NCBI RefSeq assembly: GCF_029626175.1
Contig: NZ_JARUBM010000002.1
Coordinates: forward strand, 4,543,001 to 4,607,000
Direction: 5' to 3'
DNA from: Micromonospora sp. WMMD1082
GTDB lineage: Bacteria > Actinomycetota > Actinomycetes > Mycobacteriales > Micromonosporaceae
DNA: 64,000 bases
This document shows positions 37,607 through 45,810 of this stretch, piece by piece. The notes beneath the pieces are model-generated. The model searched no databases. It was not told the DNA's origin and saw only the letters and a list, made by a program, of their open reading frames with translations. Position 1 is the stretch's first letter. Each line of letters opens with the position of its first letter. The position numbers were made by a program, and so were the translations under genes.

Positions 37607-38278
37607 TCAGCGGCCCTGGCGGGGCAGCGGCAGGTGGCCGGGGACCAGCGTCGGGGTCAGCGCGACCCCGGTCGCGCGCAGCGCGTCGACCAGGGTGTTC
37701 TGCACGAGGTAGGAGTCCGGCAGCTGCCAGCGGGCCTGCTCCGGCGCCACCGCCCAGCGGACCTGCCCCTCGGGCAGCGGGGTGGGCGGCGCCGCGATCC
37801 ACGATCCGGGGCCGTGCCGCACGACGTGCAGACAGTGCTCCAGTTCAGGTCGCAGCGGGTCACCCGGGCGGACCAGGAACATCCACCGCCCGGTCGGCGT
37901 GACCAGCACCGGCCCGCGTACGCCGGGACCGGCCGGGTGGGCGCGCACCGCGTCCAGGACCGACCGGCCCAGGTGGGCGGGGACCTCCAGCACGTCGAAG
38001 GAGCGGCCGGTGGGCAGCAGTACGCCGTGTGGCCGGGACCGCCACCAGGTCGCCACCCGGGCCGGGTCGGCGCTGGCCGCGTGCTCCCAGTCCTCCAGTG
38101 CCGGATGGCAGCCGACCGTCGGGCAGCCGGCCCGGCCACAGACGAAGCGGCTGCGCGCCAGGCAGGCACCGGGGGTCACCGCCCAGCCGTGCATGGCGTA
38201 CCGCACCGCGACGCGGCGCAGCCGTACCCGTTCCAGCGGCGACAGCCGTGCCACCCGCGGTCCGACATTCCCCCACAT
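37607..38278 (-). CDS. Bifunctional primase/polymerase amino-terminal-domain-like protein
   Basis: A 223-residue protein resembling the small stand-alone Prim-Pol-like proteins of actinomycetes. Typical features are RRVAVRYAMHGWAVTPGACL, a Cys-rich patch with CGRAGCPTVGCHPALEDWEH and RSFDVLEVPAHLG. No helicase domain is attached, so it is not a full replication primase. I choose ATG 38278 because GAGGGGAG is then about nine bases upstream; ATG 38287 is in frame but too close. Enzymatic activity is unproven. Confidence 0.75.
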   Translation of the reverse strand: MWGNVGPRVARLSPLERVRLRRVAVRYAMHGWAVTPGACLARSRFVCGRAGCPTVGCHPALEDWEHAASADPARVATWWRSRPHGVLLPTGRSFDVLEVPAHLGRSVLDAVRAHPAGPGVRGPVLVTPTGRWMFLVRPGDPLRPELEHCLHVVRHGPGSWIAAPPTPLPEGQVRWAVAPEQARWQLPDSYLVQNTLVDALRATGVALTPTLVPGHLPLPRQGR

Positions 38279-38527
38279 TGGTGCCATCTCCCCTCGCCGG
38301 GCCTGGCCGGTGCCAGCTCGTACGTCGAGAACCGTCACTGCCGTAGTCCACCTTCGTTGATCTGACAAAGTGGCTGATGCAACTTGCACGAAAAGTACGA
38401 GGATCGACCGGACGGCTGACGCACCTCCTGTGCGACCAGCGGAAACCTGGGATACGGACGGATCGCCGCGCCCACGGATCGGCCCCCGGCTCCTGGCCAG
38501 GGCTCCAGCAAGGGGAGGACTGGGGAG

Positions 38528-39754
38528 ATGGACGAACTACCCATAGGGCGACGGGTGGCCTACTGGCGCGGTCGGCGGAAGATGTCGCAGCAGGTCTTCG
38601 CCGATCGGTTGGGCAAGTCGAAGAGCTGGGTCGACAAGATCGAACGGGGCGTCCGGCGGCTGGACAAGTTCTCCGTGCTCTACGAGATCGCCGACATCCT
38701 CGAGATGGACGTGCAACTGCTGCTCGGCAAGGATCCGGAGCGGCGTACGGACGCGCTGAACTGCATCGACCAGTTCGAGGTCGAGGAGATCCGGGCGGCC
38801 CTGGAGCGGTACGACTCGATCAGCGCGTACTTCGACGCGGCGCCCTACCCGCCGCCGCTGACCGACATGAGCAAGGCGGTCACCCACGCCTGGTTGACGT
38901 ACCAGTACGGCCGCTACGGGATGCTGACCCGGGCGCTGCCGAAGCTGCTGCGCGACGCCCAGGCGGCCGACGCCGTGTACGGCGGTGACCAGGCGCCGCG
39001 CGCCGCCCACCTGCTCGCGCAGGTTTACCAGATCGCCTCCTCGGTGCTGCGCAAGCTCGGGGAGTGCAACCTCGCGTGGCTCGCCGCGGACCGTTCCATC
39101 GCGGTCGCCCAGCGCGCCGACGACCAGTTGCTCGCCGGCACCGCCACCACCCGGGTCTCCAACGCCCTGGTCGCGATGGGCCGGCCCCGGTCCGCGCTGG
39201 AGCTGAACGTCCGGATCGCCAACCGGCTCGCCCCGGAGGGCAGCGGCGACAGCCCGGAGCGCCTCTCGGTCTACGGGATGCTGCTGCTCCAGGGCGCGAT
39301 GGCCGCCGCCCGCACCGGCGACACCGCCACCGTGGAGGACCTGCTCGACGGCGCCCGGGCGGCGGCGGCCGTCCTCGGCAGCGATCAGAACCACTACTGG
39401 ACCTCGTTCGGTCCCACCAACGTGGAGCTGCACTGCGCGGCGGCCGCCGTCGAGCTGGGCGACGGTGGCCGGGCGGTCGAGGTGCACCGGCAGCGGATCG
39501 AGAACTCCCCGTTCGACTCGATGCTGCCGGAACGCCGGGCGCACCACCTGCTCGACCAGGCCCGGGCCTTCGCCCAGATCGGCGACCTGGCCAACGCCGG
39601 CGAGATGCTGCTGCGCGGTGACCGGCTGGCCCCCTCCGAGATCCGGTGCCGACCGATCGCCCACGAGGTGATGTCGGACATCCTGCGTCGCACACGTGGT
39701 GCGCCGCCTTCTCCGATCGCGGAGTTGGCTGAGCACATGGGAGTGGGAGTATGA
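38528..39754 (+). CDS. XRE-type regulator with TPR-like carboxyl region
   Basis: A 408-residue protein from ATG 38528, behind AGGGGAGGACTGGGGAG. The amino helix-turn-helix is RRKMSQQVFADRLGKSKSWVDKIERG. The remaining ~330 residues are helical with TPR-like pairs (e.g. ALELNVRIANRLAP, DLANAGEMLLRGDRLAP). This class of large XRE protein is frequent in actinomycetes and often sits beside a small flavoprotein gene, as here, with 13 bases between them. Confidence 0.85.
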   Translation: MDELPIGRRVAYWRGRRKMSQQVFADRLGKSKSWVDKIERGVRRLDKFSVLYEIADILEMDVQLLLGKDPERRTDALNCIDQFEVEEIRAALERYDSISAYFDAAPYPPPLTDMSKAVTHAWLTYQYGRYGMLTRALPKLLRDAQAADAVYGGDQAPRAAHLLAQVYQIASSVLRKLGECNLAWLAADRSIAVAQRADDQLLAGTATTRVSNALVAMGRPRSALELNVRIANRLAPEGSGDSPERLSVYGMLLLQGAMAAARTGDTATVEDLLDGARAAAAVLGSDQNHYWTSFGPTNVELHCAAAAVELGDGGRAVEVHRQRIENSPFDSMLPERRAHHLLDQARAFAQIGDLANAGEMLLRGDRLAPSEIRCRPIAHEVMSDILRRTRGAPPSPIAELAEHMGVGV

Positions 39755-39767
39755 CCCCGGGGCCGGC

Positions 39768-40343
39768 ATGACCGGTGCGCACCGCCACGCCGGGCATCGC
39801 GAGGTGCTCTACATCATCGCCTGCGGCTCACCGCTGGCCCGAGACGTGGGCCGGCTCGTCGAGCTGGCCCAGCAGGACGGCTGGGACGTCTGCGTGATCA
39901 CCACGCCCGACGGTGCCAAGTTCGTCGACCGCACCGCCCTGGCCCGCCAGACCGGCCATCCGGTGCGTACGCACTACAAGAACCCGGGCGACCCGGACGT
40001 GCTGCCGACGGCCGACGCGATGATCGTCTGCCCGGCCACCGTCAACACGGTCAACAAGTGGGTGGCCGGCATCGCGGACACCCTGGCCCTCGGGTTGCTG
40101 GTCGAGGCACAGGGCCGGGGCATACCGCTGGTGGCCGTGCCGTACACCAACTCGGCGATGGCCGCCCACCCCGCCTTCCGGGCCGGCGTCGTCAAGCTCG
40201 CCGAGTGGGGGGTGAGCGTGCTCTTCGGTGACGACGTCGTCCCGCTGCACCCACCCGGCACGGGAGAGCAGCACCAGCACAGCTTCCCCTGGGCGCTCCC
40301 GCTCACCGCCGTCCGCGACCACCTCTGCCGCACCACCGGGTGA
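39768..40343 (+). CDS. Flavoprotein (phosphopantothenoylcysteine decarboxylase fold)
   Basis: A 191-residue protein from ATG 39768. The fold is indicated by VLYIIACGSPLARDVGRLVELAQQDGW, ADAMIVCPATVNTVNKWVAGIADTLALGLL and VPYTNSAMAAHPAF, the FMN-binding blocks of the HFCD family. The reaction is unknown; the housekeeping coaBC is normally a longer fusion, so this is a separate paralogue. It is probably in an operon with the preceding XRE regulator. Confidence 0.82.
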   Translation: MTGAHRHAGHREVLYIIACGSPLARDVGRLVELAQQDGWDVCVITTPDGAKFVDRTALARQTGHPVRTHYKNPGDPDVLPTADAMIVCPATVNTVNKWVAGIADTLALGLLVEAQGRGIPLVAVPYTNSAMAAHPAFRAGVVKLAEWGVSVLFGDDVVPLHPPGTGEQHQHSFPWALPLTAVRDHLCRTTG

Positions 40344-40383
40344 CGTCCCACCACGGCCGCCGACGCCGGTAAGCTGGCCCGTC

Positions 40384-41271
40384 GTGAGCACAACCGCAGC
40401 CGTGCCGACCGTCGCCGACGTGGTGGCCGAGGTGGAGCGGCACTACCCACCGGCGTGGGCCGAGGAGTGGGACCGCGTCGGGCTGGTGCTCGGCGAGCCG
40501 GGCGCCCCTGTACGCCGGATCCTCTGCGTCGTCGACGTGGTCCCCGAGACGGTCGCGGAGGCGCTCGACGCCGGCGTCGACATGATCATCGCCCATCATC
40601 CGCTGCTGCTGCGCGGTGTCTCCTCGGTGGCGCCGACCACGTACAAGGGCCGGATCGTCCACCAGTTGATCAAGGTCGACATCGCGCTGTACGTCGCGCA
40701 CACCAACGCCGATGTCGCCGTTCCCGGTGTCTCCGACGCCCTCGCCGCCCGGCTCGGGTTGGTCGACCTGCGCCCGCTGCAACCGGCCCGGCCGGGCACC
40801 CCCGCCGCCGGCGAGGGCCGGGGAGCCGGCCGCATCGGGCGGCTGCCCCAGCCGATGACCCTGGCCGAGCTGACCCGGCGGGCCGCCGCCGTGCTGCCGG
40901 CCACCGCCGTCGGGGTACGCGCCGCCGGCGACCCGAACCGGACGGTGCGTATCCTGGCGGTCTGCGGTGGCGCGGGGGACGGTTTCCTGGCCGATGCGAC
41001 CGCCGCCGGGGTGGACGCCTACCTCACCTCGGACCTGCGCCACCACCCGGCCGGCGAGCACCTCGCCACCGGCGGGCCGGCCCTGCTCGACGCGACCCAC
41101 TGGGCCACCGAACGACCGTGGTTGGACGACCTCGCCGCGGTGCTGCGGGCCGCGCCGGGCGTCGAGACCCTGGTGTCCGATCTGGACACCGACCCGTGGA
41201 CCGTACACGCCGCCTCTCCCGCAGCGGGCCGCCCCGCAGCGGACGACAAGGAGCCCGACCGTGAAGGCTGA
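40384..41271 (+). CDS. Nif3-like dinuclear metal centre protein
   Basis: A 295-residue member of the Nif3/YbgI family, toroidal hexamers with a dimetal site. Ligand blocks are IIAHHPLLLRG, YVAHTNADVA and the carboxyl DATHWATE. Biochemical function is debated (GTP cyclohydrolase-like relatives exist). GTG 40384 is the start. The stop overlaps the next gene's start by 11 bases. The same three-gene order (Nif3, zinc ribbon, RNase H fusion) is present in M. tuberculosis. Confidence 0.9.
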   Translation: MSTTAAVPTVADVVAEVERHYPPAWAEEWDRVGLVLGEPGAPVRRILCVVDVVPETVAEALDAGVDMIIAHHPLLLRGVSSVAPTTYKGRIVHQLIKVDIALYVAHTNADVAVPGVSDALAARLGLVDLRPLQPARPGTPAAGEGRGAGRIGRLPQPMTLAELTRRAAAVLPATAVGVRAAGDPNRTVRILAVCGGAGDGFLADATAAGVDAYLTSDLRHHPAGEHLATGGPALLDATHWATERPWLDDLAAVLRAAPGVETLVSDLDTDPWTVHAASPAAGRPAADDKEPDREG

Positions 41272-41998
41272 CCCCCAGGTCCAGCGCCGCCTGCTCGACC
41301 TCCAGGCGATCGACACCGCCCTCGCCCAGCTCGCCCACCGGCGGCGGGCGCTGCCCGAGCGGGCCGAGTTGGAGGCCCTCGCGCGGGAGCTGTCCGCCCT
41401 GGAGGACGAGCGGGTCCGTGCCCAGGTCGCCGTCGACGACCTGGACCGGGACATCGCCCGGTTGGAGAAGGACGTGGACCAGGTCCGGGCGCGCAAGACC
41501 AGGGACGAGAACCGGCTCGCGGCCGGCACCGGCCCGGCCCGCGAGTTGGAGGCGCTGCAACACGAACTGGCCTCCCTCAACCGCCGGCAGAGCGACCTGG
41601 AGGACGCCGAGCTGGAGCTGATGGAGCAGCGGGAGACCGCCCAGTCGGTGCTGGAGGGGGTGGAACAGCGGCTGGCCGAGGCGCGCGAGCGGCGGGACGC
41701 CACCGAGCGGCGGCGCGACGACAGCCTCGCCGAGATCGGCCGGGAGGAGGAGTTCAAGCGCTCCGCCCGGCAGCCGCTCGCCAACGACCTTCCCGGCGAC
41801 CTGGTGCAGCTCTACGACCGGATCCGCACCGACACCGGGCTCGGCGCGGCGCTGCTGGCCGCCGGCCGCTGCGGCGGGTGCCGGCTGGAACTCTCCGGCG
41901 CCGACCTGGCCCGGATCCGCAAGGCCGACCCCGACGAGGTGGTCCGCTGCGAGGAGTGCCGTCGGATCATGGTCCGCACCAACGAGTCCGGGCTGTAG
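41261..41998 (+). CDS. Coiled-coil protein with carboxyl C4 zinc ribbon
   Basis: A 245-residue protein from GTG 41261. Residues ~5-180 are a long coiled coil rich in Glu, Arg and Leu; the carboxyl end carries the zinc ribbon CGGCRLEL...CEECRRIMV. It resembles the zinc-ribbon hairpin proteins found next to Nif3 genes. It may bridge nucleic acid and Nif3, but this is inference. It overlaps the Nif3 gene and is 3 bases from the RNase H gene, giving a tight operon. Confidence 0.88.
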   Translation: MKADPQVQRRLLDLQAIDTALAQLAHRRRALPERAELEALARELSALEDERVRAQVAVDDLDRDIARLEKDVDQVRARKTRDENRLAAGTGPARELEALQHELASLNRRQSDLEDAELELMEQRETAQSVLEGVEQRLAEARERRDATERRRDDSLAEIGREEEFKRSARQPLANDLPGDLVQLYDRIRTDTGLGAALLAAGRCGGCRLELSGADLARIRKADPDEVVRCEECRRIMVRTNESGL

Positions 41999-42001
41999 CC
42001 G

Positions 42002-43261
42002 GTGGCGCCGCGCGCGGTCCTCGTCGAGGCCGACGGTGGCTCGCGGGGCAACCCCGGGCCGGCCGGGTACGGCGCGGTGATCCGCGACCTGACGACCGGT
42101 GAGGTGCTGGCCGAGCGGAGCGAGGCGATCGGCACCGCCACCAACAACGTCGCGGAATACCGGGGACTGATCGCCGGCCTGGCCGCTGCCGCCGAGCTGG
42201 GCGCGGGCGAGGTCGAGGTCCGGATGGACTCCAAGCTGGTGGTCGAGCAGATGTGCGGCCGCTGGCAGATCAAGCACCCGGGCCTGCGCCCGCTGGCCGC
42301 CGAGGCCGCCCAACTGGTCAGCCGGTTCGCCGCCGTCCGGTTCAGCTGGATCCCCCGGGAGCGCAACACCCACGCCGACGCCCTGGCCAACGCCGCCATG
42401 GACGCCGCCGCCGTGTCGAACGTCGCCCTGCCCACCGTCGAGCCGCCCCGCGTGGTCGAGCCGCCCCGCCGGCTCGGCGGCCCGGAGCCGGCCGGCGGCG
42501 GTGCGGCTGGGCCGGCCGGCGGTGGTGCGGCCGAGGTCGCCGCCCGGGCCGGCTCGTCCGGTGCCGACCAGACCGCCGCCCGGCCCGGGTCACCCGGTGC
42601 CGACCTGAGCGCCGCGCCGGTCTCCTGGGAGCCCCGGCCCAGCTTCACCGCCACCCGGCTGATCCTGGTCCGGCACGGCGAGACCGAGTACACCGAGCAG
42701 GGCCGCTACTCCGGCCGCGGCGACATCCCGCTCAGCGCCAGGGGCCGGGCCCAGGTGCGGGCCACGGCCACCCGGGTGGCCGCGCTCGCCCCGGACGTCG
42801 CGGCCGTGGTCAGCTCACCGCTGTCCCGCTGTACGGCGACCGCCGAGGCGATCGCCGCCGCCGTCGGCGGCGTCCCGGTGCGTCGCGACGACGAGCTGAT
42901 CGAGTGCGACTTCGGAGCGTGGGAGGGGCGCACCTTCGCCGAGGTACGGGAGGGCTGGGCGGGAGAACTCGACGCCTGGCTCGCCTCCGCCCGGGTCGCC
43001 CCGCCCGACGGCGAGTCGTTCGCCGAGGTGGCACAGCGGTGCGCCCGGGTGGGCGAGCGGCTGGTCGAGGCGTACCCCGGCCAGACCGTCGTGGTGGTCT
43101 CGCACGTCTCGCCGATCAAGCTGATGCTGCGCGACGCGCTCGCCGCCACCGACGCCTTCCTGCACCGCCTCTACCTCGACGCCGCCGGCATCTCACTGCT
43201 GGACCGCTGGCCCGACGGCGGCATCGCCGTCCGCACCATCAACGACACCGCCCACCTCTAA
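42002..43261 (+). CDS. Bifunctional RNase H / histidine phosphatase
   Basis: A 419-residue fusion. The amino RNase HI domain (residues ~1-140) has DGGSRGNPGPAGYG, NNVAEYRGL, MDSKLVVEQ and HADALANAAMD, supplying the DEDD-type acidic residues that cut RNA in RNA/DNA hybrids. After an Ala/Gly/Pro linker, the carboxyl domain has LVRHGETEYTEQGRYSGRGD and VVSHVSPIKLM, the phosphoglycerate-mutase/CobC-like phosphatase with phospho-His. Rv2228c of M. tuberculosis is the same fusion. GTG start at 42002. Confidence 0.93.
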   Translation: MAPRAVLVEADGGSRGNPGPAGYGAVIRDLTTGEVLAERSEAIGTATNNVAEYRGLIAGLAAAAELGAGEVEVRMDSKLVVEQMCGRWQIKHPGLRPLAAEAAQLVSRFAAVRFSWIPRERNTHADALANAAMDAAAVSNVALPTVEPPRVVEPPRRLGGPEPAGGGAAGPAGGGAAEVAARAGSSGADQTAARPGSPGADLSAAPVSWEPRPSFTATRLILVRHGETEYTEQGRYSGRGDIPLSARGRAQVRATATRVAALAPDVAAVVSSPLSRCTATAEAIAAAVGGVPVRRDDELIECDFGAWEGRTFAEVREGWAGELDAWLASARVAPPDGESFAEVAQRCARVGERLVEAYPGQTVVVVSHVSPIKLMLRDALAATDAFLHRLYLDAAGISLLDRWPDGGIAVRTINDTAHL

Positions 43262-43293
43262 CACCTCACCCACGCCCTCACCCCTCGCTTCCG

Positions 43294-43363
43294 CGATCTT
43301 GCAGTTGTGGTCGCCCATTCGAGCCTTTTGACCGCATCTGCGGCGACACAGAGTGCAAGATCG
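43294..43363. repeat. 70-bp inverted repeat element between convergent genes
   Basis: CGATCTTGCA (43294-43303) and TGCAAGATCG (43354-43363) are perfect arms; inside them TGTGGTCGCC and GGCGACACA extend the pairing with few mismatches. It sits between the RNase H fusion and the TauE gene, which converge. It may serve as a two-way terminator or be a dispersed intergenic palindrome. Confidence 0.55.
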
Positions 43364-43402
43364 GCGCGGGCTGAAGGGCGGGGTGCGGGCGAGGGGTGGG
43401 GG

Positions 43403-44164
43403 TTAGGTTAGGGCGCGGTGGAGGAGGTAGAGGCCGACGGTGGTGCCGAAGAGCACGATGACGGTCTTCAGCACCAGCGGCGGCAGGCGGCGGACCAGGC
43501 GGGCGCCGGCGTAACCGCCGACCAGCGTGGCCGGGGCGACCAGCGCGACCCCGGCCCAGTTCACCGGGCCGGCGAGCGCGAAGACGGCGACCGTGGTCAG
43601 GCCGATCACCGCGGACAGCAGATTCTTGACCGCGCTGACCTGGGCCAGCGTCGCGTCCATCACCAGCGCCAACCCGGCGACCAGCATCACCCCGGCGGCG
43701 GCGCCGAAGTAACCGCCGTACACCGAGGTCAGCCCCACCACGGCCTGGATCGTGACGGCCCCGCGGCGCGGCGCCAGGTCGCGCGGATGCCCGACCAGCC
43801 GGCGCAGCGGATCCTGGAACGCCAGCACCGCGGTCGCCCCGAGCACCAGGAAGGGTACGACCACCTCGAACGCCCGCGCCGGGGTGACCAGGAGCAGCGC
43901 CGCACCGGCCAGCGCGCCGACGACCGCGGTGGGCACCAGCGTGGCCACCAGCCGCCTCCGGGGCAGATCCATCCAACTGCCCGCCACGGCCGCGCCGTAC
44001 CCCGGGAAGACCGACAGCGAGTTCGTCACGTTCGCCGGCACCGGCGGCAACCCGACCGCCAGCAGGGCCGGAAACGTGATCAGCGATCCGCCCCCGGCCA
44101 CCGCGTTGACCGTGCCGGCGACGAGACCGGCGAGGAGTAGCAACGCCGCGTCGGCAAGATCCAT
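43403..44164 (-). CDS. TauE/SafE family sulfite/sulfonate exporter-like permease
   Basis: A 253-residue membrane protein with about eight hydrophobic segments. The repeated family motif is visible as LVAGTVNAVAGGGSLITFPALL and VGLTSVYGGYFGAAAGVML. Members export sulfite, sulfoacetate or related organic anions. No sulfur gene is adjacent, so the substrate is open. ATG 44164. Confidence 0.88.
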   Translation of the reverse strand: MDLADAALLLLAGLVAGTVNAVAGGGSLITFPALLAVGLPPVPANVTNSLSVFPGYGAAVAGSWMDLPRRRLVATLVPTAVVGALAGAALLLVTPARAFEVVVPFLVLGATAVLAFQDPLRRLVGHPRDLAPRRGAVTIQAVVGLTSVYGGYFGAAAGVMLVAGLALVMDATLAQVSAVKNLLSAVIGLTTVAVFALAGPVNWAGVALVAPATLVGGYAGARLVRRLPPLVLKTVIVLFGTTVGLYLLHRALT

Positions 44165-44217
44165 GAACCGCAGGCTAGTCCCCCCGGCGCCGGCCGCCGC
44201 ACGCCCCCTGGCTGCGC

Positions 44218-44730
44218 TTACTCCCCGACCGGCCCGCCGGCCAGCTCCACCACGATGTCCAGCTGCCCGAGATGCCGGGCGTACTCCTGGAGAAGGTGGA
44301 ACAGCACCCGTTCCAGCGACGCCGGTTCCGCGCCCTCCCAGCGCGGCCCGGGCGCGCCACGCGCGGCGAGGTCCGCGCCCTGCACCACCGCGCCGGTGTG
44401 CGCGCCCTGCGCCCGCAGCGCGGTCACCAGCTCCGCAAGGCTCTCCTCCGGCGCGACGTACCATCGCTCCCCGCGCCAATCACCCCACGGGTCGGCGACC
44501 TCGCGCCCCTGGAACCCCCACTCGATCCAGCGCAGCTCCACGTAACGCAGGTGCTTGAGCAGCTCCAGCGGGGTCCAGCCGGACGGCAACCGGCTGCGCC
44601 GCTGCTCCTCCTCGGCCAACGCGGACACCTTCGCCAGCACGCTCTCCCGGAGATACTCGAGGTAGCGCAGGAACACCTCGGCCCGCCCGGAGGCCGGCAC
44701 CGTGGGTTCGGGGAACGGCGGCAGCGTCAC
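44218..44730 (-). CDS. DUF664 / DinB-like protein
   Basis: A 170-residue four-helix protein of the DinB superfamily. Metal-binding His residues are expected in LELLKHLRYVELRW and LLQEYARHLGQLDIV, as in mycothiol-dependent transferases of actinomycetes. The specific reaction is unknown. GTG 44730 is the start; the gene is upstream of, and divergent from, rnpB. Confidence 0.8.
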   Translation of the reverse strand: MTLPPFPEPTVPASGRAEVFLRYLEYLRESVLAKVSALAEEEQRRSRLPSGWTPLELLKHLRYVELRWIEWGFQGREVADPWGDWRGERWYVAPEESLAELVTALRAQGAHTGAVVQGADLAARGAPGPRWEGAEPASLERVLFHLLQEYARHLGQLDIVVELAGGPVGE

Positions 44731-44787
44731 GCGGCCATTATCTGCCTGCCCGCCCGCGTACCGTCGCAGCCCCGGCGGGCGCGGCAA

Positions 44788-44814
44788 TAGACGCCGACCC
44801 GGTGTCGTTAGGAT
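44788..44814 (+). promoter_or_regulatory. Candidate rnpB promoter
   Basis: TAGGAT at 44809-44814 is a good -10 hexamer six bases before the expected RNA start at 44821. The -35 candidate TAGACG (44788-44793) is weak and the spacer short (15 bases). Confidence 0.4.
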
Positions 44815-44820
44815 GGGTAC

Positions 44821-45252
<432 letters not shown>

Positions 45253-45298
45253 CCAGCTCAGAGCTTGGATCAAGGCTCTGAGCTGGCCTGGCCTTTTG
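45253..45298 (+). terminator. rnpB terminator
   Basis: CCAGCTCAGAGC (45253-45264) and GCTCTGAGCTGG (45275-45286) form a perfect 12-bp stem with a 10-base loop, followed by CCTGGCCTTTTG. The first four bases belong to the attL core, the rest to the element side. Confidence 0.85.
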
Positions 45299-45810
45299 TC
45301 TGGTGCTATTGGTTGACCTTGGTCATCGTTGGGTGGCAGTTGACGGCCCGGTGACGGCCCAGAAGACGGCCCAGGAAACGCCTGACTCGGCGTTGAGTGG
45401 ATCTCGTCTGCTGCGGCGGGTGGTGGGCTCGGTGGCGGCCTGGTCCTCGTCGAAGGCGGGCGACGGTGGGAAAGTGGTCGGCCACGTCCTGGCGGTGGAT
45501 CTGGTGCCGAGAGCCCGTGACACGGTGGCAAGCCAGTCCCGGGGTTGGACTGGCGCGGCAGCCGGAAGCCCTAACCACGCGACCAGGCCGACTCGCCGGC
45601 TTCCGTCACGGCCTCGCTGGGCCTGGCTCCTGACGTCCTGGGGGCGGTGAGCCACCGGCCGGGCTTGCCGCCCCGCACCGCGCGGAGCGCGGTGCCTTGA
45701 TCCAAGACAGAGCAAATCGGCAATGAAGCTGGGCGAAGCTGCGTGCCCTTCCCCTCGTAGCGTGGAGGCCAGAGCTTGAGGGATAGAGGTTGATGGCTGA
45801 GCGTTGACAG
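45287..45810. other. Left end of the island, no supported gene
   Basis: About 520 bases between the rnpB terminator and the IS. No open frame has a ribosome site with a plausible product. Around 45310-45420 the sequence resembles, at moderate identity, the region just right of attR (53980-54120), e.g. TGGTCATCGTTGG/TGGTCAACGTTGG, TTGACGG and CGGCCCAGA are shared in order. Confidence 0.5.

Noticed and set aside
37277..38365. 362-residue plus-strand frame
   Set aside because: Antisense to the Prim-Pol-like gene, with random Arg/Gly/Pro composition.
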